64,000 bases of DNA from CAJCJE01 sp963818685 (GCA_963818685.1 CAWFTJ010000003.1:558001-622000), one strand, 5' to 3'; counted from the stretch's first letter, positions 25,847 to 34,996 are shown. Notes: generated from the letters alone by a model not told the origin. Numbers and translations are program-made.

Positions 25847-26244
25847 GCGCCGACGCGGTCGTAACTGGCGCGCGCCGCGTCGATCTCCGTGATGTGCGCC
25901 TCGGCCCACGCCTTCAACGCCCTGGTGACCGGCAGCAGGCTGGTGCCGAGATCGGTCAGCGCGTAGTCGACCCGCACCGGAACCGACACGGTGACCGTGC
26001 GGGTGACCAGACCGTCCCGCTCCAGCGCGCGCAGGGTCTGGGTGAGCATCTTCTCGCTCACCCCGGCGACGATCCGGCCCAGCTCCGCGTAGCGCCGAGG
26101 GCCGTCGGCGAGCGCGTTGAGCAGCAGGGTGACCCATTTGTCGCTGACCCGGTCCAGTACCCGACGGGCCGGGCAGCTGGCCAGGTACGCGTCGTAGGCG
26201 GCCTTGGCCTGCTCCTTGCGCTGGGCAGCGGTTGACGTCGGCAT
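25828..26244 (-). CDS. HxlR-family winged-helix regulator
   Basis: 138 residues. It begins with the HxlR hallmark ASCPARRVLDRVSDKWVTLLLNAL, in which Cys24 is the conserved redox/electrophile-sensing residue of YodB/HypR-type members. The wing helix is SEKMLTQTLRALERDGLVTR. Divergent from a quinone-oxidoreductase-like gene, with an inverted repeat between. A repressor relieved by quinones or aldehydes is the likely role. Confidence 0.87.
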   Translation of the reverse strand: MPTSTAAQRKEQAKAAYDAYLASCPARRVLDRVSDKWVTLLLNALADGPRRYAELGRIVAGVSEKMLTQTLRALERDGLVTRTVTVSVPVRVDYALTDLGTSLLPVTRALKAWAEAHITEIDAARASYDRVGAQSAQP

Positions 26245-26256
26245 TCTGACCCTCCA

Positions 26257-26287
26257 GTAAGTAACGCACTTTCAGGTTGGTACTTAC
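26257..26287. promoter_or_regulatory. Inverted-repeat operator for the HxlR regulator
   Basis: GTAAGTA (26257-26263) and TACTTAC (26281-26287), 7-bp exact arms 17 bp apart, in the divergent spacer 13 bp from the hxlR start. The arrangement fits a dimeric winged-helix protein that represses itself and the oxidoreductase. Confidence 0.6.
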
Positions 26288-26363
26288 CAAGAGAGAGTAC
26301 ATCGGCCATAGTTGGTGTCAAGCGGGCGACAGGCCCGCAGGACGCTCAACCATGGAGGAAGTC

Positions 26364-27290
26364 ATGCAGGCAGTTGTCGTTCGGGAGTTCGGCGGCCCCG
26401 AGGCGTTGCGCACGGTCGAGGTGCCCGCGCCCAAGCCGGGTCCTGGGCAGGTACTGATCACGGTCACCGCGGCCGGAGTCAACCCGGTCGACGCGTTCAC
26501 CCGGTCCGGCGGCTTCCCCGCCCTCGCCGAACTCGGCCACGACATCGGCATCGGCTGGGACGTGGCAGGGGTGGTCGCCGAGGTCGGCCCCCACGTGACC
26601 ACCTTCGCCATCGGCGACGCGGTGATCGGCTTGCGCGACCGGCTCGCCCTGCCGACCGGCTCCTACGCCGAACAGCTCGTGCTCGACGCCGCCCACATCG
26701 CCCCCGCGCCGCACGGGGTCGACCTGGCCGCGGCCGCCACCATCCCGCTCAACGGCCTCACCGCCGTCCAGTCCCTCGACCTGCTCGCCGCGCGGGCCGG
26801 CAGCACCGTGCTGATCACCGGCGCGGCCGGCGGCGTCGGCGGCTACCTGGTCGAACTCGCCGCGGCTCGCGGCCTGCGCGTCGTCGCCACCTCGGCCGCC
26901 GCCGACGAACAGGTCGTCCGCGGCTGGGGAGCCGAGGTGTTCATCCCGAGGACCCCCGACCTGGCCGGCGCGGTCCGCCGACTGTTCCCCGGCGGCGTCG
27001 ACGCGGCCCTCGACTCGGCCGTGCTCGGCATGCCCGCGCTGGAAGCCGTGCGCGGCAACGGCGCGTACATCAGTTTCGCCGGCGCCGCCCCGCTCGGCGT
27101 GCGCGGCATCCGGGTCGCGTCGGTCCTGGTGCACGAGGACGGCAACGCGCTCCGTGCACTGTCCACATTGGCCGCAAACGGCCGCCTGACACCGCGCGTC
27201 GCGGAAACCCTGCCGCTGTCCGACGCGGCCAAGGCACACGAACTCCTGGCAGAAGGCGGCCTGCGCGGCCGCATCGTCCTCCTGCCCTGA
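26364..27290 (+). CDS. NADPH:quinone oxidoreductase-like (zinc-less MDR)
   Basis: 308 residues from ATG 26364, with GGAGGA 4 nt upstream. Medium-chain dehydrogenase without structural zinc cysteines: AAGVNPVDAFTRSGG, GWDVAGVVAEVG, NADPH loop VLITGAAGGVGGYLVELA. GLRGRIVLLP closes the barrel. It reduces quinones or alpha,beta-unsaturated carbonyls. It faces the HxlR repressor across a shared operator, consistent with quinone-inducible expression. Confidence 0.87.
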   Translation: MQAVVVREFGGPEALRTVEVPAPKPGPGQVLITVTAAGVNPVDAFTRSGGFPALAELGHDIGIGWDVAGVVAEVGPHVTTFAIGDAVIGLRDRLALPTGSYAEQLVLDAAHIAPAPHGVDLAAAATIPLNGLTAVQSLDLLAARAGSTVLITGAAGGVGGYLVELAAARGLRVVATSAAADEQVVRGWGAEVFIPRTPDLAGAVRRLFPGGVDAALDSAVLGMPALEAVRGNGAYISFAGAAPLGVRGIRVASVLVHEDGNALRALSTLAANGRLTPRVAETLPLSDAAKAHELLAEGGLRGRIVLLP

Positions 27291-27315
27291 GCCGCCGTTC
27301 CAGGTCGGGTGCCGA

Positions 27316-28482
27316 TCACGCCGCGCGGAGGACGTCGAGAGCCGCGTTGATACCGTGCGGGTCGATCGGCACGCCGGCCAGTTCCAGGCCCAACTGCACG
27401 CCGGACAGCGCGCCGGCCAGACTCAGGTCGTTGAAGTGGCCGAGGTGGCCGATCCGGAACACGGTGCCCGCCAGCCGGCCAAGTCCCGTGCCGAGCGACA
27501 TGTCGAACCGGTCCAGGATCACCTCGCGCACCTTGTCCGAGTCGTGCCCGTCCGGCAGCAACACCGCGGTCAGCGAGTTCGAGTGCTCCCGCTCGTCCGC
27601 GCACAGCAGTTCAAGGCCCCAACCGCGGACCGCGGCCCTGGTCGCCGCGCCATGTCGGGCGTGTCGCGCGAACACGTTCGGCAGGCCCTCCTCGTCCAGC
27701 AGGTCGAGGGCGGTGCGCAGGCCGTAGAGCAGGTTCGTGGCTGGCGTGTACGGGAACGAGCCCTTCTTGTTCGCCTCGATGATCGGCAGCCAGTTCCAGA
27801 ACGACCTCGGCAGCCTCGCCTGCTCGGCTGCGGTGAGCGCTTTGCGGCTGACCGCGTTGAAGCTCAGGCCCGGCGGCAGCATCAGGCCCTTCTGCGAACT
27901 GGCGACCGTGACGTCGACGCCCCACTCCTGGTGCCGGTAGTCGGTCGAACCGAGCGAGGAGATCGCGTCCACCAGCAGCAACGCCGGGTGGTTCGCCGCG
28001 TCGATGGCCTGCCTGACCTCGGCGATCCGGCTGGTCACGCCCGTCGACGTCTCGTTGTGCACCACGCACACGGCCTTGATCCGGTGACCGGTGTCCTCGC
28101 CCAGCCGCTCGGCCACCATGTCCGGGTCGACGCCGTGCCGCCAGTCGCCGGGCAGCCAGTCCACTGTCAATCCCAGGTTGCCGGCCATCCGCCGCCACAG
28201 GGTCGCGAAGTGGCCGGTCTCGAAACCGAGCACCCGGTCACCCGGGCTGAGCGTGTTGACCAGCGCCGCCTCCCACGCGCCCGTGCCGGACGACGGATAC
28301 ACGATCACCGGCTCCTCGGTGCCGAACACCGGCTTGAGCCGCGCCAGGATCTCGTGCGTGAGCTGGGTGAACTCCGGACCACGATGATCGATCGTCGGCG
28401 CGGCGATGGCGCGGAGAACCCGGTCGGGGACGTTCGTCGGACCGGGGATCTGCAGGAAATGCCGGCCACTGTGCTGTGTCAA
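27316..28482 (-). CDS. Serine-glyoxylate / alanine-glyoxylate aminotransferase family
   Basis: 388 residues from a TTG start, supported by AAGGA 7 nt upstream. Class-V PLP fold: IPGPTNVPDRVLRA, PSSGTGAWEAALVNTLSPGD, LLVDAISSLGSTDY, and PLP-lysine in VASSQKGLMLPPGL. GHLGHFNDLSL near the C-terminus is family-typical. It transfers amino groups to glyoxylate from Ser or Ala, linking photorespiration-like C2, serine and one-carbon metabolism. It stands alone, convergent with the quinone-oxidoreductase-like gene. Confidence 0.87.
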   Translation of the reverse strand: MTQHSGRHFLQIPGPTNVPDRVLRAIAAPTIDHRGPEFTQLTHEILARLKPVFGTEEPVIVYPSSGTGAWEAALVNTLSPGDRVLGFETGHFATLWRRMAGNLGLTVDWLPGDWRHGVDPDMVAERLGEDTGHRIKAVCVVHNETSTGVTSRIAEVRQAIDAANHPALLLVDAISSLGSTDYRHQEWGVDVTVASSQKGLMLPPGLSFNAVSRKALTAAEQARLPRSFWNWLPIIEANKKGSFPYTPATNLLYGLRTALDLLDEEGLPNVFARHARHGAATRAAVRGWGLELLCADEREHSNSLTAVLLPDGHDSDKVREVILDRFDMSLGTGLGRLAGTVFRIGHLGHFNDLSLAGALSGVQLGLELAGVPIDPHGINAALDVLRAA

Positions 28483-28568
28483 GGCGCTGTCCTTCGCATA
28501 AAATCCGCTAGGCGGAACTTTCCTACCGTATCGCGGTCAACACCGGACTCCACTGTGGCCTGAGTCGT

Positions 28569-28811
28569 TCACCCCGCGTCGGCGGTAGCGACCGGTGTGG
28601 CCGGTCGTACCTTCACCTCCAACTGGTCCAACAGCACCCGGGTCGCCTCGGCTACGGCCTCCACCGCGGCATCGAACACCTCGGCGTTCGCCTTGCTCGG
28701 CGCCCGGAACCCACTGATCTTGCGCACGTACTGCAACGCGGCGGCACGCACGTCCGCGTCGGTCGCGTCCTCGACGAACGGCTGACGCAGCGTCTTGATG
28801 CTTCGGCACAT
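28569..28811 (-). CDS. DUF2277 family small protein
   Basis: 80 residues from ATG 28811. The family-defining opening MCRSIKTLR is followed by ATDADVRAAALQYVRKISGFRAPSKANAEVFDAAV and a helical tail. All-alpha; function unknown. The shape, with a central conserved RKISG..PS motif, recalls a small DNA- or nucleotide-binding helical bundle, but no role is established. Weak ribosome-binding site. Confidence 0.8.
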   Translation of the reverse strand: MCRSIKTLRQPFVEDATDADVRAAALQYVRKISGFRAPSKANAEVFDAAVEAVAEATRVLLDQLEVKVRPATPVATADAG

Positions 28812-28972
28812 ATCGAGCACGGTAGGCGCGCCCGCGAAAAAGTTCACCGGCGAATGTCGATCCGCGATCCGCCAGTTCGACGTTCGGGTGGGACGGGAGG
28901 CGCGACGCCTGGCTAGGCTCCCGTCGCCACCCCCGCACCGGCCAGGTAGAACCAAGGACGAGGGACGTCACG

Positions 28973-29395
28973 ATGCGATTCATGATGATGATCAAGGCGA
29001 CCGACGAGAGCGAAGCGGGTGTGCTGCCCAGCACCGAACTGCTCACCGAGATGGGCCGCTACAACGAGGAACTGGTCAAGGCGGGCGTGCTGCTGGCCGC
29101 CGAGGGGCTGCGGGACAGCGGCAAGGGCGCGAAGGTCAAGTTGAACGGGAAGCGGCGCACCGTCATCGACGGGCCGTTCACCGAGACCAAGGAGCTGATC
29201 GCCGGATTCTGGCTGATCGAGGTCGGCTCCCTGGAGGAAGCAGTGGAATGGGCCAAGCGCTGCCCGTGCCCGGAAGGCCACGACGACGAGATCGAGATCA
29301 GGCAGGTCTTCATGCCCGAGGATTTTGGCGAGGCGTTCACCCCCGAACTGCGCGAGGCGGAGGAGCGGATCTGCAACCAGTACTCCGGGAACTGA
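28973..29395 (+). CDS. YCII/DGPF family protein
   Basis: 140 residues; ATG with GAGGG 7 nt upstream. MRFMMMIKATDESEAG, the DGPF motif (IDGPFTETKELIAGFWLIEV) and EEAVEWAKRCP define the family of ferredoxin-like dimers. DGPF proteins are habitually encoded next to ECF42-type sigma factors, as here (64 bp upstream of one). The biochemical role is not established. Confidence 0.88.
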   Translation: MRFMMMIKATDESEAGVLPSTELLTEMGRYNEELVKAGVLLAAEGLRDSGKGAKVKLNGKRRTVIDGPFTETKELIAGFWLIEVGSLEEAVEWAKRCPCPEGHDDEIEIRQVFMPEDFGEAFTPELREAEERICNQYSGN

Positions 29396-29459
29396 ACTCG
29401 ACGCAACAACCTGGTTCGACCGGCTTGCGCTCGCGGGCCGGTGCTGATGTCATCGCGTC

Positions 29460-30734
29460 GTGGTGGCCCTGGAGACGCATGATGTGCATCGGACGGTGGA
29501 CGCCGTCTGGCGGATCGAGTCCGCGAGGCTGATCGCCGGCGTCTCGCGCATCGTGCGCGACGTCGGCCTCGCCGAGGAACTCGCCCAGGACGCGCTCGTC
29601 GCGGCGTTGGAGCAGTGGCCGGAGTCAGGCGTCCCGGACAATCCGGGGGCCTGGCTCATGGCCACCGCCAAGCACCGCGCCATCGACCTGATCCGACGCA
29701 ACGAACGGCTCGGCCGCAAACAGGAGGAAATCGGTCGCGACCTGGAGACCAGCCAGCTCGACTCGGACGCCGAGTACGACGCGGTCCTGGACGCCATCGA
29801 CGAGGACATCCGCGACGACATGCTGCGGTTGGTGTTCACCGCCTGCCACCCCGTGCTGTCCACCGAGGCGCGGGTCGCGCTCACCCTGCGCATGCTCGGC
29901 GGCCTCACCACCGACGAGATCGCCCGCGCCTTCCTGGTCACCGAGTCGACCGTGGCGCAACGCATAGTGCGTGCCAAGAAAACCCTGGCCAAGGCCAACG
30001 TCCCGTTCGAAACCCCGCACGGTGAACAACGCTCCGCCCGGCTGGCCTCCGTGCTGGAGGTCATCTACCTGATCTTCAACGAGGGCTACTCGGCGACCGC
30101 GGGCGCCGACTGGCTCCGTCCGGAAATCTGCGCCGACGCCATGCGCCTTGGCCGCGTACTCGCCGAACTCACCCCCAACGAACCCGAGGTGCACGGCCTG
30201 GTCGCGCTCATGGAGATCCAGGCATCCCGCTTCGGCGCGCGGGTCGGCGCGGACGGCGAACCGATCCTGCTGCTCGACCAGAACCGCGCCCGCTGGGACC
30301 GACTGCTCATCAATCGCGGTCTCGCCTCGCTGACCAGGGCGGAAAAGCTCGGCGGCGCACACGGTCCGTACGCGTTGCAGGCCGCGATCGCCGCCTGCCA
30401 CGCCCGCGCCGTCCGCGCCGAGGACACCGACTGGGCCCGCATCGCCGGCCTCTACGCCGTGCTCGGCACGGTGACCCCGTCGCCGATCGTGGAACTCAAC
30501 CACGCGGTCGCGGTGTCCATGGCGTTCGGACCGCAGGCCGGCCTCGATCTCATCGACGATCTGGTCGGTCGCGACGTGCTTGCCGGCTACCACCTGCTGC
30601 CCAGCGTCCGGGGCGACCTGCTGGTCAAACTCGGCCGGTTCGCAGAAGCCAAGACCGAATTCGAGCGTGCGGCCGAACTCACCCGCAACGATCGTGAACG
30701 CGATCTGCTGCTCGGCCGAGCGCGCAACTGCTAG
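29460..30734 (+). CDS. ECF sigma factor, ECF42 type with C-terminal extension
   Basis: 424 residues from GTG. Sigma region 2 (VRDVGLAEELAQDALVAALEQWP, GAWLMATAKHRAIDLIRR) and region 4 (LTLRMLGGLTTDEIARAFLVTESTVAQRIVRAKK) fill the first half. The second half is a helical TPR-like extension (ARIAGLYAVLGTVTPSPIVELNHAVAVSMAFG, GRFAEAKTEFERAAELTRNDRERDLLL) that replaces an anti-sigma factor in this group. No anti-sigma gene is present. The neighbouring DGPF gene is the usual partner and probable target. Confidence 0.9.
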   Translation: MVALETHDVHRTVDAVWRIESARLIAGVSRIVRDVGLAEELAQDALVAALEQWPESGVPDNPGAWLMATAKHRAIDLIRRNERLGRKQEEIGRDLETSQLDSDAEYDAVLDAIDEDIRDDMLRLVFTACHPVLSTEARVALTLRMLGGLTTDEIARAFLVTESTVAQRIVRAKKTLAKANVPFETPHGEQRSARLASVLEVIYLIFNEGYSATAGADWLRPEICADAMRLGRVLAELTPNEPEVHGLVALMEIQASRFGARVGADGEPILLLDQNRARWDRLLINRGLASLTRAEKLGGAHGPYALQAAIAACHARAVRAEDTDWARIAGLYAVLGTVTPSPIVELNHAVAVSMAFGPQAGLDLIDDLVGRDVLAGYHLLPSVRGDLLVKLGRFAEAKTEFERAAELTRNDRERDLLLGRARNC

Positions 30735-31456
30735 GCGCGCCTCGGCTTCGGGACGCCGTAGCGACGCTGGAGGTACCCCTCGACGACCACCAGCGTCACC
30801 ACAAGACTCAGCCAGGCGCTGGCGCTCGCCACATCGTGAATCGCGCCGATGCCGTTCGTGTCACCGCGATATCCGACGCCGTTCGACTCCGGCAGCATCG
30901 ACAGTGCGACGATCGGCGTCCAGAACCGCGACGCGATCGAGACGAACGCCATCGCATAGTTGCGGATCATCCATTTCCGATGGTCGACGAACCTGCGCTG
31001 CCGCGCGGCCCGGTAACCGGCGACACCGGTGATCATCCACAGCGCGTCGAGCACCAGCAGCGCCGCCTGGTTGCTGATGCCGAACGGAGCCATCAACGCC
31101 ACCGGAATCGCCAGCACCGAGGACGGGAACACACCGAGGAAGAAATACGCTCGCCCGGTCCACCGGTGCGCGACCGGGTACGTGCGGCGCAGCCACGGCC
31201 ACAGTTGCGCCAACCCGGCCACCGTCGCCACGGCCGCGGTGAAGATGTGCGCCACCAGCAGCACGTACTGGATGCCGCCGTAGGTGATCGGAATGCGACT
31301 GGTGCTGATGTTCGGCGGCACGTACGCCGACAGCAGGTACACCACCATCACCAGCATGGGCACGCTCAGCGCGAGCACACCCCAGGCGCGGCGCGGTCGC
31401 CGCCTGGGGCGCGGCGTTGTGGTCTCATCGACGGTCCGTTCTCGGGTCGCGGTCAT
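30731..31456 (-). CDS. DUF2306 membrane protein
   Basis: 241 residues with about six helices. A basic N-terminus (PRRRPRRAWG) puts the start in the cytoplasm. Family marks are HIFTAAVATVAGLAQLWPWLRRTYPVAHRWTGRAYFFLGVFP and RRFVDHRKWMIRNYAMAF. The conserved His residues between helices recall heme-binding cytochrome b561-like bundles, but that is not proven. Its 3' end overlaps the sigma factor stop by 4 bp (convergent). Confidence 0.75.
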   Translation of the reverse strand: MTATRERTVDETTTPRPRRRPRRAWGVLALSVPMLVMVVYLLSAYVPPNISTSRIPITYGGIQYVLLVAHIFTAAVATVAGLAQLWPWLRRTYPVAHRWTGRAYFFLGVFPSSVLAIPVALMAPFGISNQAALLVLDALWMITGVAGYRAARQRRFVDHRKWMIRNYAMAFVSIASRFWTPIVALSMLPESNGVGYRGDTNGIGAIHDVASASAWLSLVVTLVVVEGYLQRRYGVPKPRRA

Positions 31457-31519
31457 GCCTCGATCCTGACCGTCAGACCCCTCCTGATCAGGAGTGCGAG
31501 CCCCCGCATAGGGGTGGAG

Positions 31520-32464
31520 TTAACTCCCCTTGGCCGGACTCACCACGACCTTGCCCAGATTGGCGCGGTTCTCGACGATCCGATGCGCCTCGGCAGCGTC
31601 CACAAGGGACAGTTCGGCGTGGATAGCCGGCCGCAGCCGTCCGTCCGCCAACAGATCCCACAGTTCTCGCTGCTGAGCCCGGTAGCGCTCGGCGCGCAGG
31701 GTCGAGAAATGCAGCATGTTGAACCCGGTCACCGTGGTGCTGCGCATCCGCAACTCGTTGGTGTCGGCCATGCCGCCGACGCCGTTGTAGCTCACCAGCC
31801 GCCCGAACGGCCGCAGCGCCGCGAGACAGCGGCCGAGCACGTCACCGCCGACCCCGTCGAGCACCACGTCGACCCGCGGCTCACCCCACTCGCCCGCCTC
31901 GCCATAGCTGACCACGTCGTCGGCACCGAGAGCCCGGACGAAATCGGCCTTGCTCATCGACCCCACCGCGGCCACCACCCGATTCGCACCGAGCGCCTTC
32001 GCCAGTTGCACGCTCAGGTGCCCTACGCCGCCTGCCGCCGCGTTGACCAGCACGTCCTCGCCAGGCCGGAGACCGCTCGCGCGCAACGTGCCCAGCGCGA
32101 CCTGGCCGCTCCGCGCGACCACCAGCGCGGCCGCGTCATCGACGCCGTCCGGAACGGCGACCGCCAGCCGGGTACCGATCGTCGCGTACTCCGCGTAGGC
32201 CGCGCCGAACGTCAACCCGGTGACCCGCTGGCCGACCCGCCACCCGGACACGTCGGCACCGAGACCGACCACGGTGCCGACGATCTCGCCGCCCGGTGCG
32301 TATGGCAGTTCGACCCCGCCCCTGGTCAGCCGGACGACCGGCAGGGTGACGCCGGCGAGGTCGACCCGGACCAGCAACTCGTCCGGACCCGGTTCCGGCT
32401 CGGCGACGTCCTCGACCCGCAGCACCTCCGGGCCGCCGTAGGTATGAAACGCAACACGACGCAC
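31520..32464 (-). CDS. NADP-dependent zinc-less alcohol dehydrogenase/quinone reductase
   Basis: 314 residues from GTG 32464, preceded by GGGAGG 8 nt upstream. Medium-chain reductase fold: FHTYGGPEVLRVEDV, GGEIVGTVVGLG, VLVNAAAGGVGHLSVQLAKALGA (NADPH loop), DVVLDGVGGDVLGRCLAALRPFGRLVSYNG. Divergent from a TetR regulator with a palindrome between them, so it is probably derepressed by an electrophile or quinone. Confidence 0.85.
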   Translation of the reverse strand: MRRVAFHTYGGPEVLRVEDVAEPEPGPDELLVRVDLAGVTLPVVRLTRGGVELPYAPGGEIVGTVVGLGADVSGWRVGQRVTGLTFGAAYAEYATIGTRLAVAVPDGVDDAAALVVARSGQVALGTLRASGLRPGEDVLVNAAAGGVGHLSVQLAKALGANRVVAAVGSMSKADFVRALGADDVVSYGEAGEWGEPRVDVVLDGVGGDVLGRCLAALRPFGRLVSYNGVGGMADTNELRMRSTTVTGFNMLHFSTLRAERYRAQQRELWDLLADGRLRPAIHAELSLVDAAEAHRIVENRANLGKVVVSPAKGS

Positions 32465-32486
32465 GCCGTTCACCTCCCACGATGAA

Positions 32487-32501
32487 TTCAACGATGTTGA
32501 A
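32487..32501. promoter_or_regulatory. TetR operator between oxidoreductase and tetR
   Basis: TTCAAC-GAT-GTTGAA, exact 6-bp arms with a 3-bp centre, in the 92-bp divergent spacer, 23 bp upstream of the oxidoreductase and 56 bp upstream of tetR. Confidence 0.6.
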
Positions 32502-32556
32502 CTTTGCGGCATACTCATGTCCGGCGTCAAACGCGATTCGACGAGGAGCGCCTCGC

Positions 32557-33180
32557 ATGAAGGTCACCCGCGACCAAGTCCTGGCCGGCGCGCTCGCCCT
32601 GCTCGACGAGGTCGGCATCGACAACCTGACCATGCGCCGCCTCGCCGCGTCGCTCGGCCTGCAGAACGGTGCCACCTACTGGCACTTCCGCAGCAAACAG
32701 GAACTGCTCGCGAGCATGGCCGACGCGATGCTCGTCGAGGTCACCCTCGACGTCGACACCACCCAGCCGTGGCACCGACAGCTCACCGAACTCGCCAACC
32801 GACTGCGTCGCGCGCTGCTCGCGCACCGGGACGGCGCACGGATCTTCGCGGGCGTCTTCTTCCCTTTGCCCAATGCCCTCGCGTACGGCGACACCATGAT
32901 CGGCTTGCTGCGCACCGCAGGACACTCCGCACGCGACGCCGCCTGGGCCGTGGACACGCTCACCTACTACGTCGTCGGCCACACCATCGAGGAACAGCTC
33001 GCCGCTGACCTGCCCGACAACGGCAACCCGGCACTCGACCAGCTCAACGACGCCGTCACCGCCGAGCAGTACCCGAACCTGGCCGCGGCCATCGAGCACA
33101 TCCCCGCGCCGCACCCACCCGAACACTTCGACTACGGCCTACGCCTGCTGATCAACGGCCTGCGGGCGGAGAAAGCATGA
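32557..33180 (+). CDS. TetR family regulator (TetR_C_1 type)
   Basis: 207 residues; ATG with GAGGAG 8 nt upstream. Helix-turn-helix: ALALLDEVGIDNLTMRRLAASLGLQNGATYWHFRSKQELL, where the WHF and LGLQ patterns are those of TetR proper. The C-terminal domain (TYYVVGHTIEEQLAA, DYGLRLLINGLRAEKA) resembles the tetracycline-repressor type. Divergent from the quinone-reductase gene across TTCAAC-GAT-GTTGAA. Confidence 0.85.
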   Translation: MKVTRDQVLAGALALLDEVGIDNLTMRRLAASLGLQNGATYWHFRSKQELLASMADAMLVEVTLDVDTTQPWHRQLTELANRLRRALLAHRDGARIFAGVFFPLPNALAYGDTMIGLLRTAGHSARDAAWAVDTLTYYVVGHTIEEQLAADLPDNGNPALDQLNDAVTAEQYPNLAAAIEHIPAPHPPEHFDYGLRLLINGLRAEKA

Positions 33181-33415
33181 CCGACATCGACACATGAGGC
33201 GCCGACCCGGACGACGCCGACCAGATCACGGCCACACTGCGCAACGACTGGCTCGACACCATCGTGGCCGCACCCGGCGAGCGTGACCGCACCCGGCGAG
33301 CCCGTCAACGCGCAGGTCCTGCCCGCCCTGATCACGTGGCCCGACCGCAAACGCGTCGACTGCCTCAACTATCGGATCACCGTCACCACCTCGCTCCCAC
33401 TACCTTGCTCCCACC

Positions 33416-33518
33416 GTCATCGACAACACCGACGTCCTCGCCCTCTACCAGCGATTCGGCTTCGACCTCGTCGAACCGCGGCACGACGATGCGGATCGCG
33501 CGCGAACCGAAACCGTAG
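33416..33518 (+). pseudogene. C-terminal remnant of a GNAT acetyltransferase
   Basis: VIDNTDVLALYQRFGFDLVEP in one frame and TTMRIAREPKP followed by a stop in another. Together they read like the end of a GNAT protein with a one-base slip near 33480. No upstream acetyl-CoA-binding half was found. The span 33181-33570 is otherwise unassigned: MTDIDT and a stop follow the tetR end, and short segments such as VNAQVLPALITWPDRKRVDCLNY look protein-like but belong to no recognised family. Confidence 0.4.
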
Positions 33519-33570
33519 ATCCCGTTGCGCCCCAAGGGCATCCCGATCCGGTACGAACGCGCACTCGAAC

Positions 33571-34854
33571 TCAGTCCGTAGCCCGCGCCTCGGTTTCGTC
33601 GTCGCGGGACTTCTTGTCGTACCGGACCAACGACGGAACCGCGAGCCCGATCACCACCGCGCCCACAATGGTGGCGATGCCGCCGCTGACCGCGCTGACC
33701 ATCGGCGACACCAGAGAACCGACCAGGCCCGCCTCGAAGTTGCCCAACTGCGGCCCACCCGCGCCGACCACGAAATTCACCCCGTTGACCCGGCCCCGAT
33801 ACCGGTCCGGCGTAACCAACTGCATCACCAGCGTGCGCAGCACGACGCTGGCGTTGTCCAAGGCCCCACAGACCGCCAACGCGAGCAGCGCCAGCCAGAA
33901 CTGCCGGGTGAAACCGAAAACGGCGATACCGGCGCCCCAACACACGATGAGCAGCAGCATGCCGCGTCCCGGCCTGCGCACCTGGCCGAGCGGACCGGAC
34001 AGCACAGAGCCGATCACGCCACCGAGGCCCACGGCCGAAGTCAAGAGGCCAAGCGTTTGCGCGGAGCCGCCGAAATGCGCCGCGTTGATCGCGGGGAACA
34101 GCGAGAGCGGCAGGCCGAGCACCATCGCGTTCAGGTCGGCCGCGAACATGCCGATCAGGATCGGCCGGGTCCGGATGAACCGCAGCCCGTCCAGAACGCC
34201 GCGCAGACCCATCGAGCCGCTGCGTTCCTTCGGCGGCATCGACGGCAAGCCGAACAGACCGTAGAGGCCGAAGGCAAACGTGATCACGTCGACCAGGTAA
34301 CACAAGCGCAAGCCGCCGGCCGCGGTGAGCAGACCGGCGACGGCCGGACCAATCAGCATGCTCGCCTGAAACGTGCCCATGTTCAGCGCGATGCCCGCGG
34401 CGAGCTGATCTTCCGGCAGCAACTGCGGCAGGATCGCCTGCCGCGTCGGCGCGTTGATCGCGACGAACAGAGACTGCATACCTACTAGTAGGTACAGAAG
34501 CCACAACTGGTCGAACGAGAGAAACGCCTGTATCACGAGCAGCACGGACACGCCGGTCAGACAACAGGTCATGACGATGGCCAGCCTGCGGCGATCGACG
34601 TTGTCGGCGATGGAACCGCCGAACAGGCCGACCAACAGCAACGGCACCATGCCCACCAGGCTCACCGCGCCGACCGCGACGGAGGAATGGGTCAGCTGAT
34701 AGACCTGCAATGTGATCGCGAAGCTGGTCAGCTGACCGCCGATGGTCGACACCGAGCTGCTGAGCCACAGTCTGCGGAAAACCGGAACCTCGCGCAGCGG
34801 CCGGATGTCGGCGATCAGACGGCGACGGTTGGCTTCGGCCTGCTGTGCGCTCAT
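33571..34854 (-). CDS. MFS exporter, EntS/MFS_3 type
   Basis: 427 residues from ATG 34854; an ATG at 34929 would add 25 residues, but the sequence there is poor. Twelve membrane helices. LPQLLPEDQLAAGIALNMGTFQASMLIGPAVAG, LTPDRYRGRVNG-type motif (VTPDRYRGRVNGVNFV) and GLFGGSIADNVDRRRL are marks of the DUF894/EntS-like drug or siderophore exporters. It is divergent from a MerR gene, which may regulate it. Confidence 0.82.
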   Translation of the reverse strand: MSAQQAEANRRRLIADIRPLREVPVFRRLWLSSSVSTIGGQLTSFAITLQVYQLTHSSVAVGAVSLVGMVPLLLVGLFGGSIADNVDRRRLAIVMTCCLTGVSVLLVIQAFLSFDQLWLLYLLVGMQSLFVAINAPTRQAILPQLLPEDQLAAGIALNMGTFQASMLIGPAVAGLLTAAGGLRLCYLVDVITFAFGLYGLFGLPSMPPKERSGSMGLRGVLDGLRFIRTRPILIGMFAADLNAMVLGLPLSLFPAINAAHFGGSAQTLGLLTSAVGLGGVIGSVLSGPLGQVRRPGRGMLLLIVCWGAGIAVFGFTRQFWLALLALAVCGALDNASVVLRTLVMQLVTPDRYRGRVNGVNFVVGAGGPQLGNFEAGLVGSLVSPMVSAVSGGIATIVGAVVIGLAVPSLVRYDKKSRDDETEARATD

Positions 34855-34996
34855 CGCGTTGGACGTCCTCGGGTGTGTCGGCGGGAGGCGCTTCCCAGCG
34901 GCTCTCGACAGTAACAACGCATACGACATCGCTCGACCGAATTAATCTCATCACCAGTTGCGCCTTACGCGACGTGAGGATTTAGCGTCGACTCTC

